DNA of 64,000 nt, taken from contig NZ_CP082787.1 of the NCBI RefSeq assembly GCF_021462285.1, forward strand, positions 496,001 to 560,000, read 5' to 3'. Positions 6,353 through 14,929 of the stretch are shown in pieces. Source of the stretch: Serratia entomophila (GTDB lineage Bacteria; Pseudomonadota; Gammaproteobacteria; Enterobacterales; Enterobacteriaceae). Below the pieces are notes generated by a model. The model made no database searches and had not been told where the DNA came from. It saw only the letters and a list, made by a program, of their open reading frames with translations. Position 1 is the stretch's first letter. The number at the start of each line of letters is the position of its first letter. A program made the translations under genes and the position numbers.

Positions 6353-7447
6353 ATGTCAGCAGCAAACAACTCGCAGCAGCCCATACGGTTCGCCTACTGG
6401 GTGCCGAACGTGTCCGGCGGGCTGGTGATCAGCAACATTCCGCAGCGCACCGGCTGGGATATCGGCTACAACCGCAAGCTGGCGCAGATCGCCGAGCGCG
6501 CCGGTTTCGATTACGCGCTCACCCAGATCCGCTTCACCGCCGGTTACGGCGCCGACAATCAGCACGAGTCGGTGTCGTTTTCGCAGGCGCTGCTGGATTC
6601 CACCGAGAAACTGAAGGTGATCGCCGCGCTGCTGCCGGGGCCGTGGAACCCCACGCTGGCGGCCAAGCAGATCGCCACCATCAGCCACCTTTCGGATGCG
6701 CGCATCGCGGTCAACATCGTCAGCGGCTGGTTCCGCGGCGAGTTCAAGGCCATCGGCGAGCCCTGGCTGGACCACGAAGAGCGCTATCTGCGTTCGGAGG
6801 AGTTCATCCGCTGCCTGCGCGGCATCTGGACCGAGCCCAGCTTCACCTTCGCCGGTGACTTTTACCGCTATCGCGATTACTCGCTGAAGCCCAAGCCGCT
6901 GGATCCGCTGCCGGAGATCTTCCAGGGCGGCAGCTCGCGGGCGGCGCGCGACATGGCGGCGCGGGTGTCGGACTGGTACTTCACCAACGGCAACAGCGTG
7001 GAGGGCATTCGCCAGCAGGTGGACGATCTGCAGACCAAGGCCAGGGCCAACCATCATCGGGTCAAGGTGGGGGTGAACGGCTTCGTCATCGCGCGCGATA
7101 GCGAGCAGGAGGCGCAGGCGGTGCTGCAGGAGATTATCGACCACGCCAACCCGGAGGCGGTGCAAGGATTCGGCCACGAAGTGAAAAACGCCGGGGCGGC
7201 TTCGCCGGAGGGCGAGGGCAACTGGGCCAAATCCTCGTTCGAGGACCTGGTGCAGTACAACGACGGCTTTAAAACCAACCTGATCGGCACGCCGCAGCAA
7301 ATCGCCGAGCGCATCATCGCGCTGAAAGACGCCGGGGTGGACCTGATGCTGCTGGCGTTCCTGCACTTCCAGGAGGAGGTAGAGTTTTTCGGCCGCGAGG
7401 TGATCCCGCTGGTGCGCGAACTGGAGCGCCGGCGGGCCGCGGCCTGA
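6353..7447 (+). CDS. sfnG: Dimethylsulfone monooxygenase SfnG (FMNH2-dependent)
   Basis: A 364-residue flavin monooxygenase of the luciferase-like family. SfnG cleaves dimethylsulfone to methanesulfinate using reduced FMN supplied by a separate reductase, allowing organosulfur to serve as a sulfur source. The sequence follows Pseudomonas SfnG over its length: FAYWVPNVSGGLV near the N-terminus, NIVSGW at 121-126, IFQGGSSRAARDMAARVSDW, then EGEGNWAKSSFEDLVQYNDG and the C-terminal HFQEEVEFFGREV. The start has a strong ribosome site (GGGAGAGG). It is a single gene with no adjacent reductase, and its stop almost touches the convergent gene at 7450. Regulation by sulfur status is probable but not shown. 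Confidence 0.92.
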   Translation: MSAANNSQQPIRFAYWVPNVSGGLVISNIPQRTGWDIGYNRKLAQIAERAGFDYALTQIRFTAGYGADNQHESVSFSQALLDSTEKLKVIAALLPGPWNPTLAAKQIATISHLSDARIAVNIVSGWFRGEFKAIGEPWLDHEERYLRSEEFIRCLRGIWTEPSFTFAGDFYRYRDYSLKPKPLDPLPEIFQGGSSRAARDMAARVSDWYFTNGNSVEGIRQQVDDLQTKARANHHRVKVGVNGFVIARDSEQEAQAVLQEIIDHANPEAVQGFGHEVKNAGAASPEGEGNWAKSSFEDLVQYNDGFKTNLIGTPQQIAERIIALKDAGVDLMLLAFLHFQEEVEFFGREVIPLVRELERRRAAA

Positions 7448-7449
7448 GA

Positions 7450-8151
7450 TCAGTAAATCTTCCTGGCGTTGATGCCGGCGGGGAAAATGCCGGTGGCGAA
7501 GATGTGCCCGTCCACCTGGATATGGTCGTCGGGCAGCATCTCCAGCGGGTATTCCCCGGCCAGATAGTTGAGGAAGTTGTTGCGATCGTCGATCGAAGGG
7601 AAGCCGAGCAGATCGTAATAGAACAGCGACGCGATCAGCCCGTGATGTTCGGGGATCCGCTTCAGCAGCGCCGCCGACGGGAACGGCAGGTGGAAGAAGA
7701 ACGCGCAGGCGTTCAGCAGCCCCTGCTCCTTCAGCGCCTGGCCGCAGGGCAACAGCTGATAGTCGTCGATGCAGATGATGTCATCCGGGCACAGGTATTC
7801 GCTGGCGATATCGGCGAAGCGCCGGTTGAGCTGGCGGTAGGCGCGGTAGTTCTCCGGCGTGAAGTGCGCTTTCTCCGGCTGGTTATGGAACACCGGCCAC
7901 AGGCCGTCGTGGTAGTAGCCCTGATAGTGGCGGCAAAATTCCTCTATCGACAGCGGGAAGGTCACCTGCTCATAGCCGGCGCTGTGCCGGTAGCTGATCG
8001 GGCGCCGGCCGAAGTTCTGCACCTCGCCGTTCCAGCCCAGCCACAGCCCCTGATCGTCGTCCACCAGGCCGCCCGCCGACAAGGTTTGGCTGGCGCAGGC
8101 CAGATCCTGGCTGTCGCACTGCTTATTCGAGATCAACACCAAACGAGACAT
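7450..8151 (-). CDS. Half-length GT20 protein (N-terminal domain of trehalose-6-phosphate synthase only)
   Basis: 233 residues that align with the first half of OtsA (about 474 residues): MSRLVLISN at the start, GLWLGWNGE, LWPVFHN, DDIICIDDYQLLPCG and FFFHLPFPS. The His of FFxHxPFP, catalytic in OtsA, is kept. OtsA IHDYH is changed to IDDYQ and the Arg at position 10 to Lys. The protein stops at FATGIFPAGIN, exactly where the second Rossmann domain with the UDP-glucose-binding Arg/Lys pair should begin. A complete glycosyl transfer is therefore unlikely without a partner; it may bind a sugar phosphate or act in an altered reaction. It is the last gene of a leftward cluster with a GNAT acetyltransferase and a glutamine-synthetase-like ligase. 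Confidence 0.75.
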   Translation of the reverse strand: MSRLVLISNKQCDSQDLACASQTLSAGGLVDDDQGLWLGWNGEVQNFGRRPISYRHSAGYEQVTFPLSIEEFCRHYQGYYHDGLWPVFHNQPEKAHFTPENYRAYRQLNRRFADIASEYLCPDDIICIDDYQLLPCGQALKEQGLLNACAFFFHLPFPSAALLKRIPEHHGLIASLFYYDLLGFPSIDDRNNFLNYLAGEYPLEMLPDDHIQVDGHIFATGIFPAGINARKIY

Positions 8152-8164
8152 GGTCGCTTCCTTC

Positions 8165-8569
8165 TCAGTGAATGGATCGGGCGGTTTGCAGCGCGCCGCA
8201 GGCCCGCCACGGCGTCAGGCCGGCCGGCGAGCTCACGCGCAGGCCGCGCATCGCCGGGTGCGCCAGGCAGCAGCGCATCAGCCAACTGCCCAGCCCGACG
8301 CCGCGGTATTCGGCGCTGATGAACAGCAGGCTGACCGACGCCCGGGTGGCGTAGTCGGTCACCACCCGGGCGAAGCCGAGCTGGTGGCGTTTGCGATACA
8401 GGCCAAAGCACAGGTTGCGGCTATCCAGCGCGGCCGGATCGATGTCCTGCCGCAGGCAGCGGCGCAGGAAATCGGCGTCCAGTAATCGCCGGTCGGTGCT
8501 GATATGAAAGGCGCCTTTGCGCCAGCACAGGATGGGCTGATGTTCAGTGAAGATCGGTAGCGACTGCAT
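8165..8569 (-). CDS. GNAT-family N-acetyltransferase
   Basis: 134 residues with the GNAT fold signature: LGFARVVTDYATRASVSLLF (strands 2-4) and the acetyl-CoA loop EYRGVGLGSWLM (Q/R-x-x-G-x-G/A type) about two thirds along. The ATG at 8567-8569 has an AAGGA site; ten further residues upstream have no start support. It lies 13 bp before the half-GT20 gene and 74 bp after the glutamine-synthetase-like gene on the same strand, so it probably belongs to one transcript. The substrate is unknown; an amine or amino-sugar product of the neighbouring ligase is a reasonable guess. Confidence 0.72.
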   Translation of the reverse strand: MQSLPIFTEHQPILCWRKGAFHISTDRRLLDADFLRRCLRQDIDPAALDSRNLCFGLYRKRHQLGFARVVTDYATRASVSLLFISAEYRGVGLGSWLMRCCLAHPAMRGLRVSSPAGLTPWRACGALQTARSIH

Positions 8570-8643
8570 GTTGATGGTTATCCTTTTTCGGGCAAACATA
8601 TCCTGCCGCCCGCAGCGAAAACGGGCGGCGCAACAAGGGGGCG

Positions 8644-10014
8644 TTAAAGCATCCAGCCGAGCTCCGCGGCGGTCACCTGCTCTTCAAAGCGGTGCAGTTC
8701 GGCGCTTTTGCAGGTGTGCCACAGGGTGCAGAACGCCGGGCCGAGCAGCTCGCGCAGCGGCTGGCTGTGGCGGAACAGCGCCAGGGCCTCTTGCTGGCTG
8801 AGCGGCAGCGGCGCGGCGCCGTCGTTCTCGTAGCCGTTGGTGGCCGGCGGCAGCGGCAAAGGCTGTTCCAGCCCGTGCAGCAGGCCGCCGAGTATCGCCG
8901 CCAGCGCCAGATAGGGGTTGGCGTCGGCGCCCGCCAGCCGGTATTCGATGCGCTGATTGGCGCCGTCGGCGCAGGGCAGGCGCAGCGCCACCGTGCGGTT
9001 GTTGTGGCCCCAGGAGGCGCGCAGCGGCACGTGCATGCCGGGGCGGAAACGGCGGAAGGCGTTGATATTGGGCGCCAGGATCGCCATCGACGCCGGCATC
9101 AGCACCAGCATGCCGGCCATCGCCTGCTGCATGTTGTCGCTCAGCTCGCCCGGCGCGCCGGTCAGCAGATTCTCGCCATGCTCGTCCTGCAGGCTGATGT
9201 GGAAATGCAGCCCGCTGCCGGCGGCGTGCGCGCAGGGCTTGGCCATAAAGCAGGCGTGCTGGCGGTGCCGTTCCGCCATCTGCCGCGTCAGCCTTTTCAG
9301 CGCCAGGATCTGGTCGCAGGCCTCCAGCACCCGCGGGCTGTGGTGCAGATTCAGCTCGTACTGGCCGGAGGCGGCCTCGGCCACCACCCCGCTCAGCGGC
9401 AGCCCCTGCAGGCGGGCGTGCCGTTCGATGTCGTGCAGCAGGGCGTGGTGGCGCTCGGGCGCATCCACCGCGAAGCTCTGCGTCGGGCATGGGTCGGCGT
9501 CCGCCGGTTGCTGCGGATCCTGCAGATAAAACTCCAGCTCGGCCGCCACCACCGGGAAGCAGTTGCGGGCGTGCAGGCGCTTCAGCACCTGCTGCAGCAC
9601 CACCCGCGGTTCCAGCTCGCAGGCGCCGCCGTCGGCGTTTTGCATCGTCAGCAACAGCTGCGCATGGCGCTGCGGATCGCGGGCGCAGGGGCGCAGCGTG
9701 CCGGGCACCGGCAGGCACAGGCGATCCGGTTCGCCCGCCAGCTGCCCCAGCCCGCTCTCTTCAATCACCCGGCCGTGCAGGTCCATGGCGTAAATCGACA
9801 GCGGGAAATAGCAGCCTTTCTCCAGCGAGAACGCCTCGGCGATCGGCAGCCGCTTGCCGCGTAGCTGGCCGTTGAGATCGTTGAGGTAAATATCGAGCTG
9901 TTCGGTATCCGGATAGCGCTGCAGATATTGCTCCAGCTCTTTACGGAATGAACGGCCGTGCAGGGCGGGGATCTCCGCCAGCATAGGGTTGAAACCGATG
10001 ATATTAGCGTGCAT
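8644..10014 (-). CDS. Glutamine synthetase family ligase (PuuA-like)
   Basis: 456 residues of the type I glutamine synthetase fold: N-terminal beta-grasp domain (about 30-110), then catalytic elements AAELEFYL (metal ligand Glu), HFHIS, RPGMHVPLRASWG-NNRTVALR (ATP/substrate Arg) and RIEYRLAGADANPYL. Members outside GlnA usually join glutamate to an amine (gamma-glutamylputrescine synthetase PuuA and relatives). The Tyr adenylylation region of GlnA is not obvious. AGGAGGG precedes the ATG. It is the first gene of a leftward cluster with an acetyltransferase and a half-GT20 protein. The PuuB-like oxidase and aldehyde dehydrogenase that usually accompany PuuA are 40 kb away in this window, so the substrate is open. 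Confidence 0.82.
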   Translation of the reverse strand: MHANIIGFNPMLAEIPALHGRSFRKELEQYLQRYPDTEQLDIYLNDLNGQLRGKRLPIAEAFSLEKGCYFPLSIYAMDLHGRVIEESGLGQLAGEPDRLCLPVPGTLRPCARDPQRHAQLLLTMQNADGGACELEPRVVLQQVLKRLHARNCFPVVAAELEFYLQDPQQPADADPCPTQSFAVDAPERHHALLHDIERHARLQGLPLSGVVAEAASGQYELNLHHSPRVLEACDQILALKRLTRQMAERHRQHACFMAKPCAHAAGSGLHFHISLQDEHGENLLTGAPGELSDNMQQAMAGMLVLMPASMAILAPNINAFRRFRPGMHVPLRASWGHNNRTVALRLPCADGANQRIEYRLAGADANPYLALAAILGGLLHGLEQPLPLPPATNGYENDGAAPLPLSQQEALALFRHSQPLRELLGPAFCTLWHTCKSAELHRFEEQVTAAELGWML

Positions 10015-10251
10015 GGCGCCCTCCTAATCGGAGGCGAACAACGACCAGCGGCAGGGATAAACGCATGAGACAACCACTCTTGTGAGGCCATATTGGCGAT
10101 GTGAAAAGGGTATCTGCGGCGTGCAAAACTGTCTGTAAAAACGCCGTAACGTTAACGGGCCGCGGAATAAAAATGCCGTAAAGAGCGCGGCGGGTTGACC
10201 GGGTCGGCACGGTCTATACTGGCGAGACGGGCCGTAGAAGGAGAGATAACG

Positions 10252-10551
10252 ATGAAGAGAATAGGGCTGCTTATCGCCGCGCTGGCCGCGTTCAACGCCA
10301 CTGCGTCTTCCCCACAGGCGTGGGCCAAGAGCGAACGGGCGATGCGCGCCGCCTGCCTGAAAGCCAGCGGGCTAAAAAACGCCAGGGTGGAAGGGGAGAT
10401 TATTCACTACGGTGACGACGTCGGTTATTCGGCGCTGTTTATCGGCGGCCGCTACCCGCAGCCGTTTATGAAGAATAAGTCGGGCAGGGAGCTGTGTTTA
10501 TATCAGCGCGCCACACAGAAGGCGGCGGTGCAGGCGGTGGAGGGGGATTAG
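10252..10551 (+). CDS. Small exported protein of unknown function (99 aa)
   Basis: Start at the ATG at 10252 after AAGGAGA. A signal peptide is evident (MKRIG then LLIAALAAF, cleavage near the AWA-K junction at about residue 25). The mature part has two Cys (in AACLKASG and ELCLYQ) that could form a disulfide, and a central beta-like GDDVGYSALFIGG. Not recognised; probably periplasmic. It diverges from the glutamine-synthetase-like gene and its stop overlaps the end of the convergent membrane-protein gene by 4 bp. Confidence 0.6.
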   Translation: MKRIGLLIAALAAFNATASSPQAWAKSERAMRAACLKASGLKNARVEGEIIHYGDDVGYSALFIGGRYPQPFMKNKSGRELCLYQRATQKAAVQAVEGD

Positions 10552-10973
10552 ACCGACTTCAGGAGATAGTTCAGGAGACACATGATGATTAAGAGTGCTC
10601 CTTGTAACATTAATAATCTGAAATCATTACGGATCCAATTTTTTAACCTTGGTGATGAAGCTGCTCGAACGAAATCGTAGGTTTTGGGACTTAGCCAAAC
10701 GTTGCGAGTCAGTTTTAATTTCCGGTTGTTCAAAATCCAACGAAACCACTGGGCTTTTAGTGAAACACCGATGAAGTTAAGGTTGTCCGCTATCACGACA
10801 AAAAGTGGAACAGGGTGTTTACTCACCACATAGTGTTGATAAAAGAGATCAAACTCTTTTTTATGAAGTCGATAGTAAATAAATTGGATAATAGCGATAA
10901 GAAGGAAAAGAAAGAATAGTAATACCACTAAGAGTTTTATCTCTTTTATGTAAGACTCAATATAATTGATCAT
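10548..10973 (-). CDS. Membrane protein, second tandem paralogue (candidate immunity protein)
   Basis: 141 residues starting 2 bp after the stop of its upstream paralogue, with no strong ribosome site of its own, so probably translated by coupling. It has an N-terminal transmembrane helix (about residues 13-33), the shared motif HKKEFDLFYQHY, SLKAQWFRWIL, LSPKTYDFV, and a second hydrophobic segment at the C-terminus. It is a clear paralogue of the protein at 10976-11374. Two related small membrane proteins behind a Gly/Ala-rich hydrophobic-tail protein is a layout typical of a pore-forming toxin and immunity proteins. The role is inferred. Confidence 0.6.
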   Translation of the reverse strand: MINYIESYIKEIKLLVVLLFFLFLLIAIIQFIYYRLHKKEFDLFYQHYVVSKHPVPLFVVIADNLNFIGVSLKAQWFRWILNNRKLKLTRNVWLSPKTYDFVRAASSPRLKNWIRNDFRLLMLQGALLIIMCLLNYLLKSV

Positions 10974-10975
10974 TT

Positions 10976-11374
10976 TTATACGCTGATTTTGATGAGATAA
11001 ATAAAAATACAGCCCACGGTGGTAATAATGGCTTCTACGAGCAAAAGTATAAAGTCCATCGCCAGCCACTTCTGTAGCTCAGGAGAGGCGGTTTTTTGCA
11101 CGAAATCGTAGGTTTTCGCATCGAGCCAAACTTGATCCCTTATTTTTATTTTTTTCCTTTTCAGAATCCAAAGAAACCACTGTGCTTTCAATGAGGTTCC
11201 AAGCATGCCGAGGCTATCGGCAAAGGCGACGTAGGGCGGAATAAAATGTCCGCTGCCGGCGTAACGTTGATAGAAAGCATCAAACTCTTTTTTATGGCGA
11301 CGGTAACCAATGAACTGGATGAAGGCGCTTAAAACCAGCAATATCAAACACGATATGACGATAAATTTCATCAT
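10976..11374 (-). CDS. Membrane protein, first tandem paralogue (candidate immunity protein)
   Basis: 132 residues; its start overlaps the stop of the upstream gene (ATGA-type). Transmembrane helices at about residues 3-22 and 110-130, with a conserved soluble middle: HKKEFDAFYQRY, SLKAQWFLWILKRKK, LDAKTYDFV and SPELQKWL. It shares these blocks with the next gene, so one arose by duplication. The family is not named here. Its position directly after a hydrophobic-tailed candidate effector suggests that it protects the inner membrane. Confidence 0.62.
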   Translation of the reverse strand: MMKFIVISCLILLVLSAFIQFIGYRRHKKEFDAFYQRYAGSGHFIPPYVAFADSLGMLGTSLKAQWFLWILKRKKIKIRDQVWLDAKTYDFVQKTASPELQKWLAMDFILLLVEAIITTVGCIFIYLIKISV

Positions 11375-12375
11375 TCACCTACCACTAACGTCGTCAAATA
11401 ATCGGAACCCATGCCACCCAGTGTGGATCCTGCTGCGCCGCCTATAGCGGCTCCAGCGATACCACAAACGATCGCACCTGTTCCTGCTGTTGCTGCACCT
11501 AACACAATTGAACAGGCTGCAATCGCAAGACCTGCACCTGCATTCCCTACCCAAATCCCCGCCGCAGTACTTGCCGCAAAATGACTGTATCCCTTCACCG
11601 CGATCTTGGCGCACTCCTGTTCGCGACCGGTGGTGCAGGCGTTGTAGACGTCGTTGGTGGTATTCAGCCCACTCAATCCGATGCCGATCCAGCCGCCGGC
11701 TTTCATAAACTTGGCCGCCCGGCTGGCGCTGTCGACGTAGTTCGAATAACCCTTGATGGCGCCGACGCCGGCGGTGCTCCATTCATGCACCAGCGATTTA
11801 CTGGAGAGCCCTAGCGCGTGTTTGATTTGCGCATACTCTTTCATATTGAGTTGAGCACGAGTAAGGCGATTCAGTAACGGTTTTAATGTACCGAACAGCC
11901 GCGCTCGTTCCACCTGAAACTGGGTGCCAATCAACGCGCCACTCGTGCGGAACTGATTTTGGTAGGTTTTTTCAATCTCGACCAGGATATTTTTGATCTG
12001 GCTGAAGTAGCGTTCTCCGGCATCCGAAGCCAGCCCGACGACCGTTTCCCCATAGCTGGTGAAGGCGGCGATAGCGGCGTAATTGCGGTGCAAGAAGGTG
12101 GAGAAATCGCTGTCACCAGCTTTCACCGCTTTGCTGGTGCGGCTCTTGGCCTGCATCAGGGCGGCGATCTGCGTAGATTGGTTATGATTGCGCGGATCGG
12201 CGACGATCAGCATTTGCCCCGGTTGAACCAGCGGCGTATCGGCATTGAGCTGCATAAAAAAGCGTGCCGCTTCCGATGGCTTGCCACCGAACAGATAGTT
12301 GGCGTGGAAGGCGAGCGGGCCGGTTTGTTGGGCGATGCAATAGCCCGGTGCAATGCTGCTGGACTTCTGTTCCAT
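11371..12375 (-). CDS. Candidate pore-forming effector/toxin with Gly/Ala-rich hydrophobic C-terminus
   Basis: 334 residues from the ATG at 12373-12375 (AGGAGG nine bases upstream). The N-terminal ~55 residues end in LNADTPLVQPGQMLIVADP, which resembles the tail of a LysM-type or effector-loading segment. The middle (60-210) is helical. The last ~110 residues include two long hydrophobic stretches (GNAGAGLAIAACSIVLGAA and GAIVCGIAGAAIGGAAGS) that could insert into a membrane as a hairpin. No signal peptide is present. With two downstream membrane paralogues it resembles type VI secretion pore-forming effectors and their immunity proteins, but no VgrG, Hcp or PAAR gene is in the window. Function is inferred from layout. 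Confidence 0.5.
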   Translation of the reverse strand: MEQKSSSIAPGYCIAQQTGPLAFHANYLFGGKPSEAARFFMQLNADTPLVQPGQMLIVADPRNHNQSTQIAALMQAKSRTSKAVKAGDSDFSTFLHRNYAAIAAFTSYGETVVGLASDAGERYFSQIKNILVEIEKTYQNQFRTSGALIGTQFQVERARLFGTLKPLLNRLTRAQLNMKEYAQIKHALGLSSKSLVHEWSTAGVGAIKGYSNYVDSASRAAKFMKAGGWIGIGLSGLNTTNDVYNACTTGREQECAKIAVKGYSHFAASTAAGIWVGNAGAGLAIAACSIVLGAATAGTGAIVCGIAGAAIGGAAGSTLGGMGSDYLTTLVVGE

Positions 12376-12483
12376 GTCGAAAAGCCTCCTTATTTTTAGG
12401 AAACTTAACATTTTCTACAGGGTGGTAACAGGTTCTGGCTCACGCTCTCGATCGGAGAATCATCTGAAAATGCTGGTGCCGCT

Positions 12484-13383
12484 TTACCCGCCACTCCCCG
12501 CCATCTCCCGTTCGATTACCGTCGCCAGCGCCTGGGCGGCGGAAGAGAGCTGATGCTGCGCCAGGCGGATCAGTCCCACCCGCCGTTCGATGATCGGGCC
12601 AAACAGCGGCACGCACACCGCCCCCAGTTCGCCCATCTGCCGTTCGCACAGCGCCGGCACCGCGCTGGCGCCGAGGCCGTTGGCCACCATGCGGCCGACC
12701 GTCACCAGCTGATGGCTTTCAAACGCCACCTCCAGCGTTCTGCCGCTGCGCGCCAGCTCCTGCTCCAGCAGCAGGCGCACCGCCGAAGGGCGCTGCAGGG
12801 TGATGAAATCCAGCGTCAGCAGCTCCTTCCAGCTCACCTGCGCCCGGTGCGCCAGCGCCGAATCCTTCGGCACCACCGCCACGAATCGGTCGCTGCACAG
12901 CGGGGTGAAGTGCAGGCTGTCGCTTGGCTCCGGTTCGAAGGCGATGCCCATCTCCACCCGGCCTTCGCGGATCATTTCAAACACCTGCTCGTTAATCACG
13001 TCGTGCACCGCCACGTTGATGCCGGCATAGCGATCGCGGAACGCCTTGAGGATCGGCGGCAGCGGGTTGCCGGCGAATGACGGCATGGCGGCGATTGCCA
13101 CCTTGCCCCGCTGCAGGGTGAAACGCTGGCGCATCGCCTCTTCCGCGTTGTCCCAGTCCGCCAGCAGCTGGCGCGCCATCGGAAAGAAACTTTCCCCCTC
13201 CGGCGTCAACGCCACCCGGCGGGTGGTGCGCAGCAGCAGCGGGCCGCCCAGCGCCTCTTCCAGCCCGCGGATCGCCAGGCTGAGCGCCGGCTGGGAAATA
13301 TTCAGCCGCTCGCTGGCCTGGGCGAAGTTAAGAGTGTGAGCTACCGCTAAAAACGCGCGTAACTGTTTGATGCTCATTTTCAT
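12484..13383 (-). CDS. LysR-family regulator, divergent from the 3-hydroxybutyrate operon
   Basis: 299 residues with a LysR winged helix-turn-helix at residues 5-62 (LRAFLAVAHTLNFAQASERL, then ISQPALSLAIRGLEE) and a co-inducer domain with the usual two lobes. It diverges from the CoA-transferase gene across 168 bp of AT-rich sequence containing several ATTAA/TTAAT half-sites, the standard geometry for a LysR activator and its target operon. The probable co-inducer is 3-hydroxybutyrate, acetoacetate or a CoA derivative, judging only from the operon. A second in-frame ATG two codons in is an equally possible start. Confidence 0.85.
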   Translation of the reverse strand: MKMSIKQLRAFLAVAHTLNFAQASERLNISQPALSLAIRGLEEALGGPLLLRTTRRVALTPEGESFFPMARQLLADWDNAEEAMRQRFTLQRGKVAIAAMPSFAGNPLPPILKAFRDRYAGINVAVHDVINEQVFEMIREGRVEMGIAFEPEPSDSLHFTPLCSDRFVAVVPKDSALAHRAQVSWKELLTLDFITLQRPSAVRLLLEQELARSGRTLEVAFESHQLVTVGRMVANGLGASAVPALCERQMGELGAVCVPLFGPIIERRVGLIRLAQHQLSSAAQALATVIEREMAGSGG

Positions 13384-13551
13384 TTTTGTTTTGGTTAACT
13401 CTTTGTAAATTTAAGGTTAACGATTGATTAATAAAAATTCTAAATGAATGGGGCATAAAAACAAAATTAACAAATCATTTTTGTGACCTGAAGATGCCTT
13501 GGCGTAAGCAAGGGCATTTCGCCCTGCGCCACAGAATTCAGGGGCAAGGAT

Positions 13552-14250
13552 ATGGCAGGGTTCGACAAACGCGTCGGCAGCTATCAGGAAGCGCTGGATG
13601 GCCTGACGGACAACATGACGGTGCTGGCGGGCGGTTTCGGCCTGTGCGGCATCCCGGAAAACCTGATCAATGAGATTCGCCGCCGCGGGGCGCGCGGCCT
13701 GACGGTGGTCTCCAACAACTGCGGCGTCGACGGCTTCGGCCTTGGGCTGCTGCTGGAAACCCGCCAAATCCGCAAGGTGGTCGGTTCCTACGTCGGCGAG
13801 AACGCGCTGTTCGAACAGCAGGCGCTCAGCGGCGAGCTGGAGGTGGAGCTGACGCCGCAGGGCACGCTGGCGGAGAAAATCCGCGCCGGCGGCGCCGGTA
13901 TTCCGGCGTTCTTCACCGCCACCGGCTACGGCACTCCGGTGGCGGAAGGCAAGGAGGTGCGTGAGTTCAACGGCCGCCCCTACATCATGGAAACCGCCAT
14001 CACCGGCGACTTCGCCATCATCAAAGGCTGGAAGGCCGACCACTTCGGCAACGTCATCTATCGCCATACCGCGCAAAACTTCAACCCGCTGATGGCCACC
14101 GCCGGGCGTATCACGGTGGTGGAGGTGGAAGAGATCGTCGCGCCGGGCGAGCTGGATCCGGCGGCGATCCACACCCCGGGCATTTACGTCGACCGGCTGA
14201 TCCAGGGCAGCTTCGAAAAGCGCATCGAGCAGCGCACCCTGCGGGCATAA
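13552..14250 (+). CDS. scoA: 3-oxoacid CoA-transferase subunit A
   Basis: 232 residues, the normal length for subunit A of SCOT/AtoD-type enzymes. It carries [13 protein letters not shown] near residue 26 and [19 protein letters not shown], both family markers (glycine-rich CoA-binding loop). With subunit B it moves CoA from succinyl-CoA or acetyl-CoA to acetoacetate. AAGGA precedes the ATG. First gene of a six-gene operon; 11 bp to scoB. The symbol follows the ScoA/ScoB naming; AtoD is the E. coli counterpart. Confidence 0.9.
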   Translation: MAGFDKRVGSYQEALDGLTDNMTVLAGGFGLCGIPENLINEIRRRGARGLTVVSNNCGVDGFGLGLLLETRQIRKVVGSYVGENALFEQQALSGELEVELTPQGTLAEKIRAGGAGIPAFFTATGYGTPVAEGKEVREFNGRPYIMETAITGDFAIIKGWKADHFGNVIYRHTAQNFNPLMATAGRITVVEVEEIVAPGELDPAAIHTPGIYVDRLIQGSFEKRIEQRTLRA

Positions 14251-14261
14251 GGAGAACAGGC

Positions 14262-14915
14262 ATGCTTACCCGTGAACAAATGGCGCAGCGCGTGGCGCAG
14301 GAGCTGCAGGACGGTTACTACGTCAACCTGGGCATCGGCATCCCGACGCTGGTGGCCAACTACGTGCCGCCGGGCATGGACGTGATGCTGCAGTCGGAAA
14401 ACGGCCTGCTGGGGATGGGCGAGTTCCCGACCGAACAACAGCTGGACGCCGACATGATCAACGCCGGCAAACAGACCGTGACCGCGCGCATCGGCGCGTC
14501 GATCTTCGATTCGGCGCAGTCGTTCGCCATGATCCGCGGCGGCCACGTCGATCTTACCGTGCTGGGGGCGTTCGAAGTGGACGTCGAGGGCAACATCGCC
14601 TCGTGGATGATCCCCGGCAAGATGGTCAAGGGCATGGGCGGCGCGATGGATCTGGTGGCGGGGGCGGAGAACATCATCGTGGTGATGACCCACGCCTCCA
14701 AGGGCGGCGAATCCAAGCTGCTGCCGCGCTGCACGCTGCCGCTGACCGGCGCCGGCTGTATCCGCAAGGTATTGACCGATTTGGCCTATCTGGAAATCGA
14801 GGACGGCGCCTTCGTGCTGCGCGAGCGCGCGCCCGGCGTCAGCGTGGAAGAGATCGTCGCCAAAACCGCCGGCCGGCTGATTGTGCCGCCGACGGTGCCT
14901 GAAATGCGTTTCTAG
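14262..14915 (+). CDS. scoB: 3-oxoacid CoA-transferase subunit B
   Basis: 217 residues. [15 protein letters not shown] at the N-terminus and [11 protein letters not shown], whose Glu is the residue that forms the covalent CoA thioester, identify the catalytic subunit. [15 protein letters not shown] and the C-terminal domain are complete. It acts as a heterodimer with the upstream subunit A to activate acetoacetate to acetoacetyl-CoA. The following thiolase starts 14 bp downstream. Confidence 0.92.
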   Translation: MLTREQMAQRVAQELQDGYYVNLGIGIPTLVANYVPPGMDVMLQSENGLLGMGEFPTEQQLDADMINAGKQTVTARIGASIFDSAQSFAMIRGGHVDLTVLGAFEVDVEGNIASWMIPGKMVKGMGGAMDLVAGAENIIVVMTHASKGGESKLLPRCTLPLTGAGCIRKVLTDLAYLEIEDGAFVLRERAPGVSVEEIVAKTAGRLIVPPTVPEMRF

Positions 14916-14929
14916 AACTGGAGGTGAAT

